A stretch of DNA of 64,000 bases from Actinomyces israelii DSM 43320 (GTDB taxonomy: Bacteria; Actinomycetota; Actinomycetes; Actinomycetales; Actinomycetaceae): contig NZ_JONS01000002.1 of assembly GCF_000711965.1 (NCBI RefSeq), forward strand, positions 62,001 to 126,000. The letters run 5' to 3'. Positions 11,592-27,276 of this stretch are shown here, piece after piece; positions within the stretch are counted from its first letter, which is position 1, and the number at the start of each line of letters is the position of its first letter. Under the pieces are notes generated by a model. It was not told the origin of the DNA, made no database searches, and worked only from the letters and a program-made list of their open reading frames with translations. Both the position numbers and the translations under genes were made by a program.

Positions 11592-11621
11592 GCGGCCTCT
11601 GCCGGCTCCGCCGAGCCCGTC

Positions 11622-11659
11622 TCCGACCGGGCCCGGAGCTGGGCCCCGGCCCGGTCGGA
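11622..11659 (-). terminator. rpoC terminator
   Basis: TCCGACCGGGCC (11622-11633) pairs perfectly with GGCCCGGTCGGA (11648-11659), 23 bp beyond the rpoC stop. Confidence 0.7.
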
Positions 11660-11682
11660 CGGCTTGTGCGCGCAGAATGCGC

Positions 11683-15645
<3,963 letters not shown>

Positions 15646-15784
15646 AGTTCCTACTTCCGATTAGGTGGTCAGCTCATGAATGTTGTGGGCGGGCGACCGC
15701 GTCGCGTTCCACGACGGCGCGGGGCCCAGTGGCGGCCCGGGAGGCGCGGGGCCGGTGCGCCCCCCGGAGCCGGCCTGCAGCGGG

Positions 15785-19306
<3,522 letters not shown>

Positions 19307-20030
19307 AGGGGATCCTTCCCTCATCTCGGGGACCACTCGACGTCCGCGGCGGGTACGTGTCATAACGACTTTCCGTTGAGACTCCAGCGATAAACGCCGC
19401 AGACCTGACGGTGTGCAAATGCCAGTACACACAATGGACGCAAAGCGCTAGCGTACACGCCCGATACACCACGGGCCATGCCGGAAGGGACATTGGCCCT
19501 TGCGATTCGCGCCACAGTCGCGCATACTACCCCGTTCCGCCCGCCCGGGCCCCGGCCGCCGTCGACCGCGCCGGTCCGGTGGGTGCCGGTCGCGCCGACC
19601 GAGCTTCTGGGCCGGGCGGCCGGAGCGCGGCCGCCCGGCCCGCACTCGATCTCCAGCAGGACGAGGCTCAGCCGCGCAGCGCACAGGGGCGGGGCCGCCC
19701 CATGACAATCGGCCCCTCCACCGCATCGCCCCGACTGCGCGGCGCACGGGACGAGCCGGGCCCCTTCCCATGCTGGAGCCGGTCTCTTCCAGGGCCGCGC
19801 CCCAACATCAACGGAGGCTCGTCGCGTGAACGTACGCTCACGTTCCCGGACCGGGCGGCCCGCCGAGCCCTGCCGGCCGAGCAGCAGGACCCGCCGTCGT
19901 CCGTAGTCCCCCGGCATGCGAACCGGGCCCCGCCCGCGTGGTGCGGACGAGGCCCGGTCGGCGCCGACGCCCCTGCCGTCGGACGGCTCGAGCAGCAGCG
20001 GCCCGGGCCCGAACGGCTACGGGGACGGAC
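19307..20030. other. Long rplL-rpoB spacer
   Basis: No gene is seen. It contains a strong hairpin at 19609-19641, a copy of a dispersed imperfect repeat at 19792-19830, and an AT-richer segment at 19380-19500 that probably carries an rpoB promoter. Confidence 0.5.
19609..19641 (-). terminator. Hairpin in the rplL-rpoB spacer
   Basis: A perfect 13-bp stem (GGGCCGGGCGGCC, 19609-19621, with 19629-19641) and a 7-base loop. No U-run follows. It could be the distal rplJL terminator or an attenuator before rpoB. Confidence 0.5.
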
Positions 20031-20420
20031 TCACTTGAGGGAGACGGTGGCGCCGGCGCCCTCGAGCTGGGCCTTGGCCTTCTCGGCGGCCTCCTTGTTG
20101 GCGCCCTCCAGGACGGCCTTGGGGGCGGAGTCGACGAGCTCCTTGGCCTCCTTCAGGCCGAGGGAGGTCAGGGTGCGCACCTCCTTGATGACCTGGATCT
20201 TCTTGTCGCCGGCGGCCTCGAGGACGACGTCGAACTCGTCCTTCTCCTCCTCGGCGGCGGCCTCAGTGGCCCCACCCGGGGCGGCGGCGACGACGGCGGC
20301 CGCCGGAGCGGCGGCGGTGACGTCGAAGGTCTCCTCGAAGGCCTTGACGAACTCGGACAGCTCGAGAAGGGTGAGCTCCTTGAACTGCTCAATGAGCTCT
20401 TCGGTGGTCAGCTTCGCCAT
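20031..20420 (-). CDS. rplL: 50S ribosomal protein L7/L12
   Basis: A 129-residue stalk protein. The N-terminal dimerisation helix ([21 protein letters not shown]), an Ala/Pro/Gly hinge (about residues 36-55) and the C-terminal factor-binding domain ([19 protein letters not shown]...[14 protein letters not shown]) are all present. ATG at 20420. It lies 90 bp after rplJ in the same direction. Confidence 0.98.
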   Translation of the reverse strand: MAKLTTEELIEQFKELTLLELSEFVKAFEETFDVTAAAPAAAVVAAAPGGATEAAAEEEKDEFDVVLEAAGDKKIQVIKEVRTLTSLGLKEAKELVDSAPKAVLEGANKEAAEKAKAQLEGAGATVSLK

Positions 20421-20510
20421 AGTGGGCGTTCCTTCCTGAAAACGGGCCCTGCACTGTCGTGTCGGCTCTTGTCAGCACAGGTTGTGTGGTTGGGGATGAC
20501 GCGTGCGGCC

Positions 20511-21032
20511 TCAGGCCGCGGTCTCCTGCTTCTCGCGCAGGGCGTCGACAGTGCGGACCGCCTTGGAGGCGGGCGCAGCGAAGAGGTACGCGGCCTTGGA
20601 CAGCGACGCCTTGACGGCGCCCGCAGCCTTGGCGAGCAGCACCTCACGGGACTCGAGCGACGCGAGCCTGTCGACCTCGGCGGCGTCCATGACGTTGCCG
20701 TCCATGATGCCGCCCTTGACGACGAGGTTCTTGTTCTCCTTGGCGAAGTCACGCAGCGCCTTGGCGGCCTCGACCGGCTCACCGGTGACGAAGGTCAGGG
20801 CCGTGGGGCCCGTGAACTCGTCCGCGATCGCCTCAAGGCCGACCTGCCGGGCGGCGATCGCAGCGAGCGTGTTCTTCACCACGGCGTACTCGGCGTTACC
20901 GGCCAGGGAACGGCGCAGCGTCCGGAGCTCGGCGACGGTCAGCCCGCGGTACTCGGTCAGCAGGACAGCGCCGCATGCGCGGAACCTGTCCGCCAGCTCG
21001 GCAACAGCCGCTTCCTTGTCAGGCCGTGCCAT
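20511..21032 (-). CDS. rplJ: 50S ribosomal protein L10
   Basis: A 173-residue stalk base protein that anchors L7/L12 dimers. The ATG at 21032 ([15 protein letters not shown]) has AAGGAGG four bases upstream, so the longer frame to 21074 is rejected. The conserved [17 protein letters not shown] and [11 protein letters not shown] segments are present. The upstream leader should bind L10-L12 for autoregulation. Confidence 0.97.
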   Translation of the reverse strand: MARPDKEAAVAELADRFRACGAVLLTEYRGLTVAELRTLRRSLAGNAEYAVVKNTLAAIAARQVGLEAIADEFTGPTALTFVTGEPVEAAKALRDFAKENKNLVVKGGIMDGNVMDAAEVDRLASLESREVLLAKAAGAVKASLSKAAYLFAAPASKAVRTVDALREKQETAA

Positions 21033-21237
21033 GGGCCCTCCTTCCGTGGTCTGCCGCAGGCGACCGGCACCCATCGGAAAAGCCCCGCGCCGGTGGGCAC
21101 GGGGCTCGCACTCCGCATACGGAAATGGGCTCGTCTCTCACCTGCGCGGGCTCCGACACCTCGAGACCCGCTGGCGGGTCTGCGGCGTCGGACTTGGCCC
21201 CACCGGGGTGGGAGACCTGCGGTCTTTGGCGGGGCTC
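21033..21237 (-). ncRNA. Ribosomal protein L10 leader
   Basis: The untranslated leader of rplJ contains the segments expected of an L10 leader: CCAAAGACCGCAGG near its 5' end, a GC-rich arm, then CGCAGGTGAGAGACG, and finally a hairpin with a U-run just before the start. Identification is by pattern, not by covariance model. Confidence 0.65.
21078..21106 (-). terminator. Attenuator hairpin in the rplJ leader
   Basis: AGCCCCGCGCC...GCACGGGGCT (21081-21106 on plus) forms a stem followed on the minus strand by UUUU (21078-21081), the shape of an intrinsic terminator that L10 binding could favour. Confidence 0.6.
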
Positions 21238-21268
21238 AGGATACAGCGGGCCGGGGGCGACGGCGCAA
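21238..21268 (-). promoter_or_regulatory. Probable rplJ promoter
   Basis: On the minus strand TTGCGC (21263-21268) precedes TATCCT (21238-21243) by 19 bp, directly upstream of the L10 leader. Confidence 0.45.
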
Positions 21269-21320
21269 GCACGCCCCAGTCCCGCCGGCTGTGCGCTTAG
21301 TCACCCCCCTCACCCTCGCC

Positions 21321-21649
21321 GAGGTCGGTTCACTTTCACACTGAAATCGACAAGCATCCGCTCCGACGACGACTCCTCCACATCCCCGGCGACAAGATCC
21401 CCGACAGCTCGTCACCGCGAAGATTTCTCCGCGGGCACCGAGTCCGCCCCCCTTCCACAATCCGCAAGCGCACCTCGCCATAAGGGCCGTTCCCACATTC
21501 CGCCCGCGGCCGGCACCCTTGGGGCTACGCGGCGACTCACCTTTCCCGGGCCTCCGGACGAATGCCGCCAACAGAAACCGCGTGTGCGCCGAATATCGGT
21601 CCCGGGCCGAGGCTGAGCCGATCTCGACGCGGAGGTCTACCGATCTCGG
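21321..21649. repeat. GAGATCGGT repeat units between divergent rplJ and DUF192 gene
   Basis: A degenerate unit GAGGTCGGTTC lies at 21321-21331. Two inverted units (GCCGATCTC at 21617, ACCGATCTC at 21639) are 22 bp apart. The remaining spacer between 21.25 and 21.71 kb shows no gene. Confidence 0.6.
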
Positions 21650-21714
21650 CGCCCCAGGGGCGCTGGGGCGATCGCCCCTGACCCCGCCGCGGCCCTCCTC
21701 CATACCATCCGGTT

Positions 21715-22119
21715 GTGAGTGTGACAGCACCAACGTGGTCAACCACGCCGGTCGAGGCGCTTCCCCGCCTCGTCGTCAACGGGGAGGACACCGGCGTGCC
21801 GCTGTGGACCGCGCGCACCCGCCACCAGCGCAGCAAGGGGCTGCTCGGCACCGACGGCATTGACGGCGCCCTGTGGATCCCCCGCTGCAACTGGGTGCAC
21901 TGCATGGGCATGCGGCATACGATCGACGTCGTCTACGCGACCCGCTCCGGCAAGGTCCTGGTCGTCGCGCCCCTGCGGCCCGGCCGCATCGGGCTTCCGC
22001 GCCTGCGCGCCTCCGCCGTTGTCGAGATGGCGCGGGGTGAGGCGGCCCGGCTGGGCATCCGCCCGGGCGCCGTCCTGTCGGCTGCGCCCGTCGCCCGCAC
22101 CACGGACACAACGGATTGA
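21715..22119 (+). CDS. DUF192 family protein
   Basis: A 134-residue small protein of the DUF192 family (function unknown; often beside prepilin peptidase or cold-shock genes). Family features visible are the RxxGLLGTDGIDGALWIP segment, CNWVHCMGMRHTIDVVY and the terminal MARGEAARLGIRPGAVL. The start is GTG at 21715 (MSVTAPTWS). It ends 9 bp before the prepilin peptidase start, so the two are likely co-transcribed, and it opens the pilus-related region. Confidence 0.85.
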   Translation: MSVTAPTWSTTPVEALPRLVVNGEDTGVPLWTARTRHQRSKGLLGTDGIDGALWIPRCNWVHCMGMRHTIDVVYATRSGKVLVVAPLRPGRIGLPRLRASAVVEMARGEAARLGIRPGAVLSAAPVARTTDTTD

Positions 22120-22128
22120 GAGGCCCCC

Positions 22129-22881
22129 ATGTCAGCCATACCATCAGCGGGTCCCTGGATCCTGGCCGCCTGCTCGGCGGCGCTCGTGGCCGGCCCCGTC
22201 TCGGCGTGGACGCGCCGCTACATCCGCGAACCGCTCACCGACCACGACGGTGGGCGCGAGGACGCCCCGGAAGACTGCTCAGAAGGCCGGAGCCCGGAGC
22301 CGAGACCGCCGGCACACCCGGCCCTGCGGCACCCCGGCCTCCTGGCCGTCGCCCCGCAGGGCACGCTCGCGCTGGCGCTCTGCGGATTCTGCGCCTGGTG
22401 GGGCATGAGGCTGGGCGCCGTGGGCGCGGCGCTCGTGGCCATTCCCGTCTACGCCCTGCTGGGCAGCGCCGCCAGCGTCGACGCCGTCGCCCACCTCCTG
22501 CCCAACCGGCTGCTGGGCGCGACGACGGTGTGGCTGACGGTCTGCGGCATTGCCGCCGTGATCGTGGAGCCCGAGCACATCCATGCGGTGCGCCGAGCGG
22601 TGCTGTGCGCGCTCGCGGCCGGAGGAGTCAGTCTGCTGCTCGCATTCATCCGCGCCGGCCTGGGCCTGGGGGACGTCAAGCTCTGCGCGCTCATAGGCCT
22701 GTGGCTGGGCTGGTACGGAGCGCCCATGCTTGCCGCCTCCCTGTGCCTGGGAACCATTCTCGGCGGCCTGGCCGCCTTCGCCCTGCTCATCACCCGTCGC
22801 GCTGGCCCGAAGGACCCCATGGCCTACGGCCCGTACCTCGTCGCGGGCGCCCTGCTGGGCTGGCCTCTGGCCATCACCTAG
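22129..22881 (+). CDS. Prepilin peptidase, A24 family (TadV/CpaA type)
   Basis: A 250-residue membrane aspartyl protease expected to cleave Flp and TadE/F-type prepilins after a glycine. The two catalytic aspartates sit in SAASVDAVAHLLPN and in GLGLGDVKL (the GxGD motif). About six hydrophobic segments follow a cytoplasmic, charged N-terminal region of about 70 residues. ATG at 22129 (MSAIPSAGPW). It is 0.9 kb upstream of the Tad genes and is their obvious processing enzyme. Confidence 0.88.
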   Translation: MSAIPSAGPWILAACSAALVAGPVSAWTRRYIREPLTDHDGGREDAPEDCSEGRSPEPRPPAHPALRHPGLLAVAPQGTLALALCGFCAWWGMRLGAVGAALVAIPVYALLGSAASVDAVAHLLPNRLLGATTVWLTVCGIAAVIVEPEHIHAVRRAVLCALAAGGVSLLLAFIRAGLGLGDVKLCALIGLWLGWYGAPMLAASLCLGTILGGLAAFALLITRRAGPKDPMAYGPYLVAGALLGWPLAIT

Positions 22882-22921
22882 ACGATTGAGCCCGGAGGCG
22901 GCCTGCGGCCTCTTCCTCGGC

Positions 22922-22932
22922 GAGATCGGTTC
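22922..22932 (+). repeat. Single GAGATCGGT repeat unit
   Basis: GAGATCGGTTC lies 41 bp after the prepilin peptidase stop. Confidence 0.7.
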
Positions 22933-22963
22933 GAGATGCCCCGCCTGACGCTGCAGCCTGTCA

Positions 22964-23093
22964 AAAAGGTGGCTCCCACGCACTTTTAACACCGGCCCCC
23001 GCTCCGCTCTCAGCGCAGAACCGCGGAATCACGCCGATCCCCGCTGTGTCCGGGACCGGCGAGCGCCTTAAAAGTGCGTAAGAGCCACCTTTT
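22964..23093. mobile_element. MITE-like element with 26-bp inverted repeats
   Basis: The 26-bp ends (22964-22989 and 23068-23093) match in inverse orientation with two mismatches and enclose 78 bp with no coding capacity. Inside the arms, GGCTCTTACGCACTTTTAA on the right-hand end has the GGCTCTT start typical of ISL3-family termini, so this may be a non-autonomous ISL3-type derivative. No target-site duplication is evident; the outermost AAAAGGT/ACCTTTT is itself inverted. Confidence 0.45.
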
Positions 23094-23636
23094 CCGGTCG
23101 ATGTCGGCCTCCTGGGGGTCCCGGAGAGTCCCGGGGACCGGCTGGGGCCCGCCGGCGGGCCCCGCCGAGCCCCCTCGGACCGAGCTCGAGCCGGCATACG
23201 ACCGATTTCAACGAGCAGGGCGGCAGGGGACCGCCGGGGCCGAGAGGGCGCCGGACGGACGCAGCATCCGGGCGCCCGATCCGAGCGCTCCGCAACGCGA
23301 CGAGCCGCCATTGACGTCGGGCGCGCGTCCCGCCGGGCCGGCCCTTGGCCACCACCCAGACCCGCCCAACCAGTCGGTCGCATTTCGCTCACCGGACGCA
23401 TCACCGAGCACTCGGTTTCCAGCAGTCCCGACACAAGCATGTTCGTAGCCGCATTTATTCTGAACTATAGAAAAATACCTCTAGCCCGCGTCGCGGGCCA
23501 AAACAGGAAGCGAACCGGGTGCGCGTCTCGCATGTCGAGCCCCACCCAACCGAGGTGCATGGAGGCGCCTACCAGCAGGACCATTGTTTACCGGTACGAC
23601 AATACAGGCAAACGGTGCATCGTGATCGCATCGTAA

Positions 23637-23645
23637 TGTTATAGT
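23637..23645 (+). promoter_or_regulatory. Possible extended -10 promoter of the Tad operon
   Basis: TGTTATAGT is an extended -10 element in an AT-rich region 136 bp upstream of the first Tad-locus gene. No good -35 box is seen. Confidence 0.4.
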
Positions 23646-23780
23646 GCCGAATCGGTACCTCTCCGTATCGTCACGATCACCGTCCGAAACTCATACGTCG
23701 ACTCCGCAGGAGTCCCATCTCCTCGGCGTCACCGGTACCGCGCTCCCGGCGCGGCAGCGACGAACAGAAAGCCCCTGCGA

Positions 23781-24593
23781 ATGCTTGTGCTCACCGGCTC
23801 CCAGCCCCAGGCCGAGGCCGCCAGTGACCGGGACGTGCTTCAGGCCATCGAGCTCCTCGAGGGCCTGGGACCCGCCCCCGTCCTCCTGCTGTGTCGCACC
23901 GGCAAGGACGAGCACGACGCCCGCCTGGTCCGCGCGATCCTGAGCCGCAGCGCGCCGGGAGTGCTCCCGCTCGACGAGCCCGAGACCCGGTTCCGGGTGC
24001 TCGCCTACTGCCTGTGCCTGCTCAGCCGGCACGCGCTCGGCCAGGCCCCGGTCGTCGCCGACGCGCTGCGCACCGCGCTGCGCACCCGGGTCGTGCTCAC
24101 ATCCGTCAGCAGGCTCACCAGCCCCGCCCCCTCGGTCGGCCAGCACCTGCAGAGTATGCTGCCCGGGTCCCGCTTCGAGCTGGACCTGAACCGGGGGCGC
24201 GTGGTCAGGCTCGGCAGTCCCACGTGGACCGCGCCCGACAAGGGCCGTCTGGCCGTGTGGGCCGCCGACGACGAGTCGGGCCGGGTCACCGCGAACCTCG
24301 CCCGGCTGGGGCTCCACCGCGAGCCGCTCCTGCCAACGTCCCGGCGCTGGCCGACGAAGGCGTGGGCGGAGATGACGGTGCTCGACGCCGATCCCAGCCC
24401 GCTGGCCAACGAGGCGCTGGCCCGCGTCGCCCGGACCACCTGCCCCCGTTGCGGCCTGCTGGCCACCCCCGCAGGGTGCCTCATGTGCGGCACCTGGCCC
24501 TACGCGGACGCGTCCCGTCCCGCGCCGGCGTCCATCGCGTCCGGCTCCATGCCGCCCGCCTTCGCCCCCGACCCATCAAAGGAGACCCGATGA
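23781..24593 (+). CDS. Tad-locus protein with C-terminal zinc ribbon, function unknown
   Basis: A 270-residue protein, not recognised. The N-terminal half (MLVLTGSQPQAEAASDRDVLQ...) looks like an alpha/beta fold without membrane segments. Near the C-terminus, CPRCGLLATPAGCLMCG carries two CxxC knuckles typical of a zinc ribbon, followed by a Pro/Ala/Ser tail. Its stop overlaps the cpaB start (ATGA), so it is the first gene of the Tad operon and likely serves in regulation or assembly. Confidence 0.75.
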   Translation: MLVLTGSQPQAEAASDRDVLQAIELLEGLGPAPVLLLCRTGKDEHDARLVRAILSRSAPGVLPLDEPETRFRVLAYCLCLLSRHALGQAPVVADALRTALRTRVVLTSVSRLTSPAPSVGQHLQSMLPGSRFELDLNRGRVVRLGSPTWTAPDKGRLAVWAADDESGRVTANLARLGLHREPLLPTSRRWPTKAWAEMTVLDADPSPLANEALARVARTTCPRCGLLATPAGCLMCGTWPYADASRPAPASIASGSMPPAFAPDPSKETR

Positions 24594-25306
24594 ATCCGCG
24601 TCAACGGCGAGGGGTCCTGCTCATCCTCGTCACGATCCTCGGAGCCATCCTCACCTTCGTGGCGGTGTTCAACTACGTCCAGTCGGTCTCCTCGCAGGTC
24701 GGCCCCAAGACCACCGTGCTGGAGCTGTCGAAGGACGTGACCGAGCTGCAGGAGGTCACCGCCGAGGACGTCACCGCCGTTGAGGTGCCCGAGCGCTGGA
24801 TCCCCGAGGACGCGGTCCACAGCCTGTCCGACTTCGAGGGCAAGGTGACGGCCTCCTCCTACAGCAAGGGCGCCGTCCTTCAGGCCAGCATGCTCCAGGA
24901 CCCGCCGCAGCTGTCCGAGGGCTACCGCGAGGTGACGATCATGGTCGACGCCGAGACCGGCGTGGCGGGCAAGGTCGCGCCCGGCTCGCGCGTCGACGTC
25001 GTCTCCACCATAGAGGACCCCAACACCAAGCAGCAGACGGCGCAGGTCATTATCCAGAACGCGCTCATCACCGACGTCGGCGTCGCCACCAAGGTGGAGG
25101 ATGAGAGCTCCTCGGGCGACTTCACGGAGTCGGAGGCTGTTCCCGTGACCTTCTCCCTCACCCCGGAGGACTCGCTCAAGCTCGCCTACGCCGAGAGCTT
25201 CTCCAAGAAGGTGCGCCTCCTGCTGCGCCGCGAGGGCGATGACGGCTCTGTGAGCAACCCCGAGTACTCGACGGGCGCCTCGGCCGCCCCCGGAGGCAAC
25301 CAGTGA
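24590..25306 (+). CDS. cpaB: Flp pilus assembly protein CpaB/RcpC
   Basis: A 238-residue protein with one N-terminal membrane helix (GVLLILVTILGAILTFVAVF, about residues 9-28) and a periplasmic-type SAF domain (TVLELSKDVTELQEVTAEDVT...SKGAVLQASML), followed by the RcpC domain (GVAGKVAPGSRVDVVSTIED). AAAGGAG precedes the ATG at 24590. Start and stop overlap the adjacent genes, indicating translational coupling. In Gram-positives CpaB probably supports pilus assembly at the membrane. Confidence 0.88.
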   Translation: MNPRQRRGVLLILVTILGAILTFVAVFNYVQSVSSQVGPKTTVLELSKDVTELQEVTAEDVTAVEVPERWIPEDAVHSLSDFEGKVTASSYSKGAVLQASMLQDPPQLSEGYREVTIMVDAETGVAGKVAPGSRVDVVSTIEDPNTKQQTAQVIIQNALITDVGVATKVEDESSSGDFTESEAVPVTFSLTPEDSLKLAYAESFSKKVRLLLRREGDDGSVSNPEYSTGASAAPGGNQ

Positions 25307-26862
25307 TGCAGTACCTGCTGACCAGCGACGAGCAGATCCGCCTCCAGGCGACGGCAGCCATCGCGGAGGCCGAGGGGCTCGGCGAGGTCGTGGCCACGGA
25401 CTCCTTCGACCGTCTGCGCGAGGCGCTCAGCACCGGCGACGTCTCCTGCGTCCTCGTGGACGAGGCCCTCGCAGACGTCTCCGCCATGTCCGCGGTGCAG
25501 GAGATCTCACAGGCCCACCCACTCCTCCCGGTGGTCCTGCTCACCCGCGGCCGAAGCGCCGAGGTCCTCACGGCCGCCATGGACGCGGGTGCGCGCACCG
25601 TGCTCTCGCTGCCGCTCTCCCTGGAGGAACTGAGCAACCGCCTTCAGCCGGTGCTGGCGTGGTCGCAGGCGGTCCGCAGCGAGGCGGCCTCCCGGGACGG
25701 CCTCAGCACTCACCGCATCGGCACCGTGGTCGCCGTCGTCGGGGCCAAGGGCGGTGTCGGCGCCTCGACGGTGGCGCTCATGGCGGCCGCCCAGCTGGCC
25801 CGGCACGCCCGCACCTGCCTGGTGGACCTCGACGTGCGCGGGGGCGACCTCGCCGCCATGACGGGCCTGTCCGTACGGCGCTCGATCACGGACCTGGTGG
25901 ACATCGCCGCGGAGGCGAGCGCCCGGGAGGTCTCGGAGGTCATGTACCCGCTGCCGGGCGGGATCGCCCTGCTGCCCGCGCCGGACCACGGCGAGATGGG
26001 CGAGGCCATGACGGAGGCGGCCACCCGCCAGATCATCTCCATGCTGCGCTACCAGTTCGACCACGTCGTGCTGGACTGCGGCAGCCGCCTGGACGACGTG
26101 CTGGCCATGGCGCTCGACTCCGCCGACCGGGTGCTCGTGGTGACCACCCCCGACACCCCGGCCGTGCGCTCCGTGCGGCGGCTGACGGAGGCGCTCAACC
26201 GACTCGACATCGCCCGCGGGCGCTCGATGGGGCTCATTGTGAACCGCAGCGGCCGCCAGCGCGAGATCCAGCCCAAGGCGGCCGCGAGAATGGCGGGCGT
26301 CCCGCTGGCGACCAGTATCCCCGACATCACCGGACAGATAGAGATGGCAGTCAACTCGAACGCATTGCTCACAGCCAAGGTGCCGGTCCTGGCCAAGGCC
26401 GCCCGGTCCGTCGCCGCCGCGGCGCTGGCCGGTGAGGCCGGCGCCCTGGGACCGGCCTCGCCAGAGGAGGCGCAGCCGGATCAGCAACGTCCTCAGCGGC
26501 GCCAGAGCAGACGACGGCGAGGGCGAGGGCGCTCCGAGAAGGGCCAGGTCATGGTGGAGTTCCCCGTGGTCTTCGCCTTCGCCACGGCGGCGCTCCTGCT
26601 GTGCGTCCAGCTCCTCGGCTACGGGGTGTCCTACATGTACGCCAACCACGCCGCCGAGGAGGCGGCCCACGGCTACGGCGTCGGCATGAGCCCGGGCGAG
26701 GTCTACCAGGAGGTCGCCGACCACCTGCCCGAGGCCTACAGCTCGGACATGACCATCACCCGGGGCGCCGGCGACAGTGTCACCGTCACCCTGCCGGTGC
26801 CCTCCGTCGTGCAGCTCCGCACCTCCGCCCACGCAGGAATCGTCCGGGAGACGCGATCATGA
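25303..26862 (+). CDS. TadZ/CpaE ATPase fused to a TadE-like pseudopilin
   Basis: A 519-residue protein of unusual architecture. Residues 1-125 resemble a degenerate receiver domain. Residues 140-385 are a ParA/MinD-type ATPase with the deviant Walker A GAKGGVGAST (from residue 147), DLDVRGGDLA and DHVVLDCGS. Then comes a Gln/Arg-rich linker, and residues 410-519 form a TadE-like pseudopilin: EKGQVMVEF with G414 and E419 (+5), a membrane helix (VVFAFATAALLLCVQLLGYG) and a small extracellular domain. The GTG start at 25303 has GGAGG six bases upstream. The stop overlaps the next start (ATGA). The two functions are usually separate genes. Confidence 0.85.
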   Translation: MMQYLLTSDEQIRLQATAAIAEAEGLGEVVATDSFDRLREALSTGDVSCVLVDEALADVSAMSAVQEISQAHPLLPVVLLTRGRSAEVLTAAMDAGARTVLSLPLSLEELSNRLQPVLAWSQAVRSEAASRDGLSTHRIGTVVAVVGAKGGVGASTVALMAAAQLARHARTCLVDLDVRGGDLAAMTGLSVRRSITDLVDIAAEASAREVSEVMYPLPGGIALLPAPDHGEMGEAMTEAATRQIISMLRYQFDHVVLDCGSRLDDVLAMALDSADRVLVVTTPDTPAVRSVRRLTEALNRLDIARGRSMGLIVNRSGRQREIQPKAAARMAGVPLATSIPDITGQIEMAVNSNALLTAKVPVLAKAARSVAAAALAGEAGALGPASPEEAQPDQQRPQRRQSRRRRGRGRSEKGQVMVEFPVVFAFATAALLLCVQLLGYGVSYMYANHAAEEAAHGYGVGMSPGEVYQEVADHLPEAYSSDMTITRGAGDSVTVTLPVPSVVQLRTSAHAGIVRETRS

Positions 26863-27275
26863 CCACATCGACCATCTCGCCAGCGCCCTCGCGCTCCTCG
26901 CGACGCACCTGTCCGGGAAGGCTGCTGGGCAGGCTGTACCGCAGCGAGCGCGGCGTGCTCGACATCGAGCTCGTCCTGTTCGTCCCCCTCCTCGTCATTA
27001 TCACGCTGTTCCTGATCCAGGGCTTCCTGGCCGTGTCCACCGTGACCTCCGTCAGCGCGGCCGCCCGCGACGGGGCCCGCGCCGCCATGCTAGGACGCTC
27101 GGCCACCGTCGCTGCGGAGAAGTCGCTGCCGAACTGGGTCGCTCTCGAGTCGGTCACCGACGGCTGCGGCCGCGAGCACTGCGTGCAGGTCACGGCCCGA
27201 GTCCCCATCGGGCTGCCGTCCATCACCACCAAGCACGTCACCGTGACCCGGACCGCCTACTTCCCGGAGGACTGA
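26859..27275 (+). CDS. TadF/TadE-like pseudopilin
   Basis: A 138-residue minor pseudopilin. The leader is basic ([22 protein letters not shown]) and is followed by VLDIELVLF, a prepilin-peptidase site with Glu at +5, and a membrane helix (LLVIITLFLIQGFLAV). The extracellular part is about 80 residues with two cysteines (DGCGREHC). It overlaps the upstream stop codon by ATGA and ends 1 bp before tadA. Confidence 0.85.
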   Translation: MTTSTISPAPSRSSRRTCPGRLLGRLYRSERGVLDIELVLFVPLLVIITLFLIQGFLAVSTVTSVSAAARDGARAAMLGRSATVAAEKSLPNWVALESVTDGCGREHCVQVTARVPIGLPSITTKHVTVTRTAYFPED

Positions 27276-27276
27276 G

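Larger units (their letters stand above)
22882..23636. other. Gene-free spacer upstream of the Tad locus
   Basis: No gene is supported. It contains one GAGATCGGT unit (22922), a MITE-like element (22964-23093), a 20-bp GC palindrome (23144-23163), one copy of a second dispersed repeat (about 23261-23325) and an AT-rich leader from 23440 onward. Confidence 0.5.

Noticed and set aside
22964-23093. Intrinsic terminator of the prepilin peptidase gene
   Set aside because: The loop of 78 bases is too long for a standard terminator; the 26-bp ends fit a MITE-like element better.
26551-26862. Separate tadE gene starting at an internal ATG (MVEFPVVF)
   Set aside because: Starting there would remove the charged leader and the Gly of the cleavage site; the open frame is continuous from TadZ and no ribosome binding site is seen.
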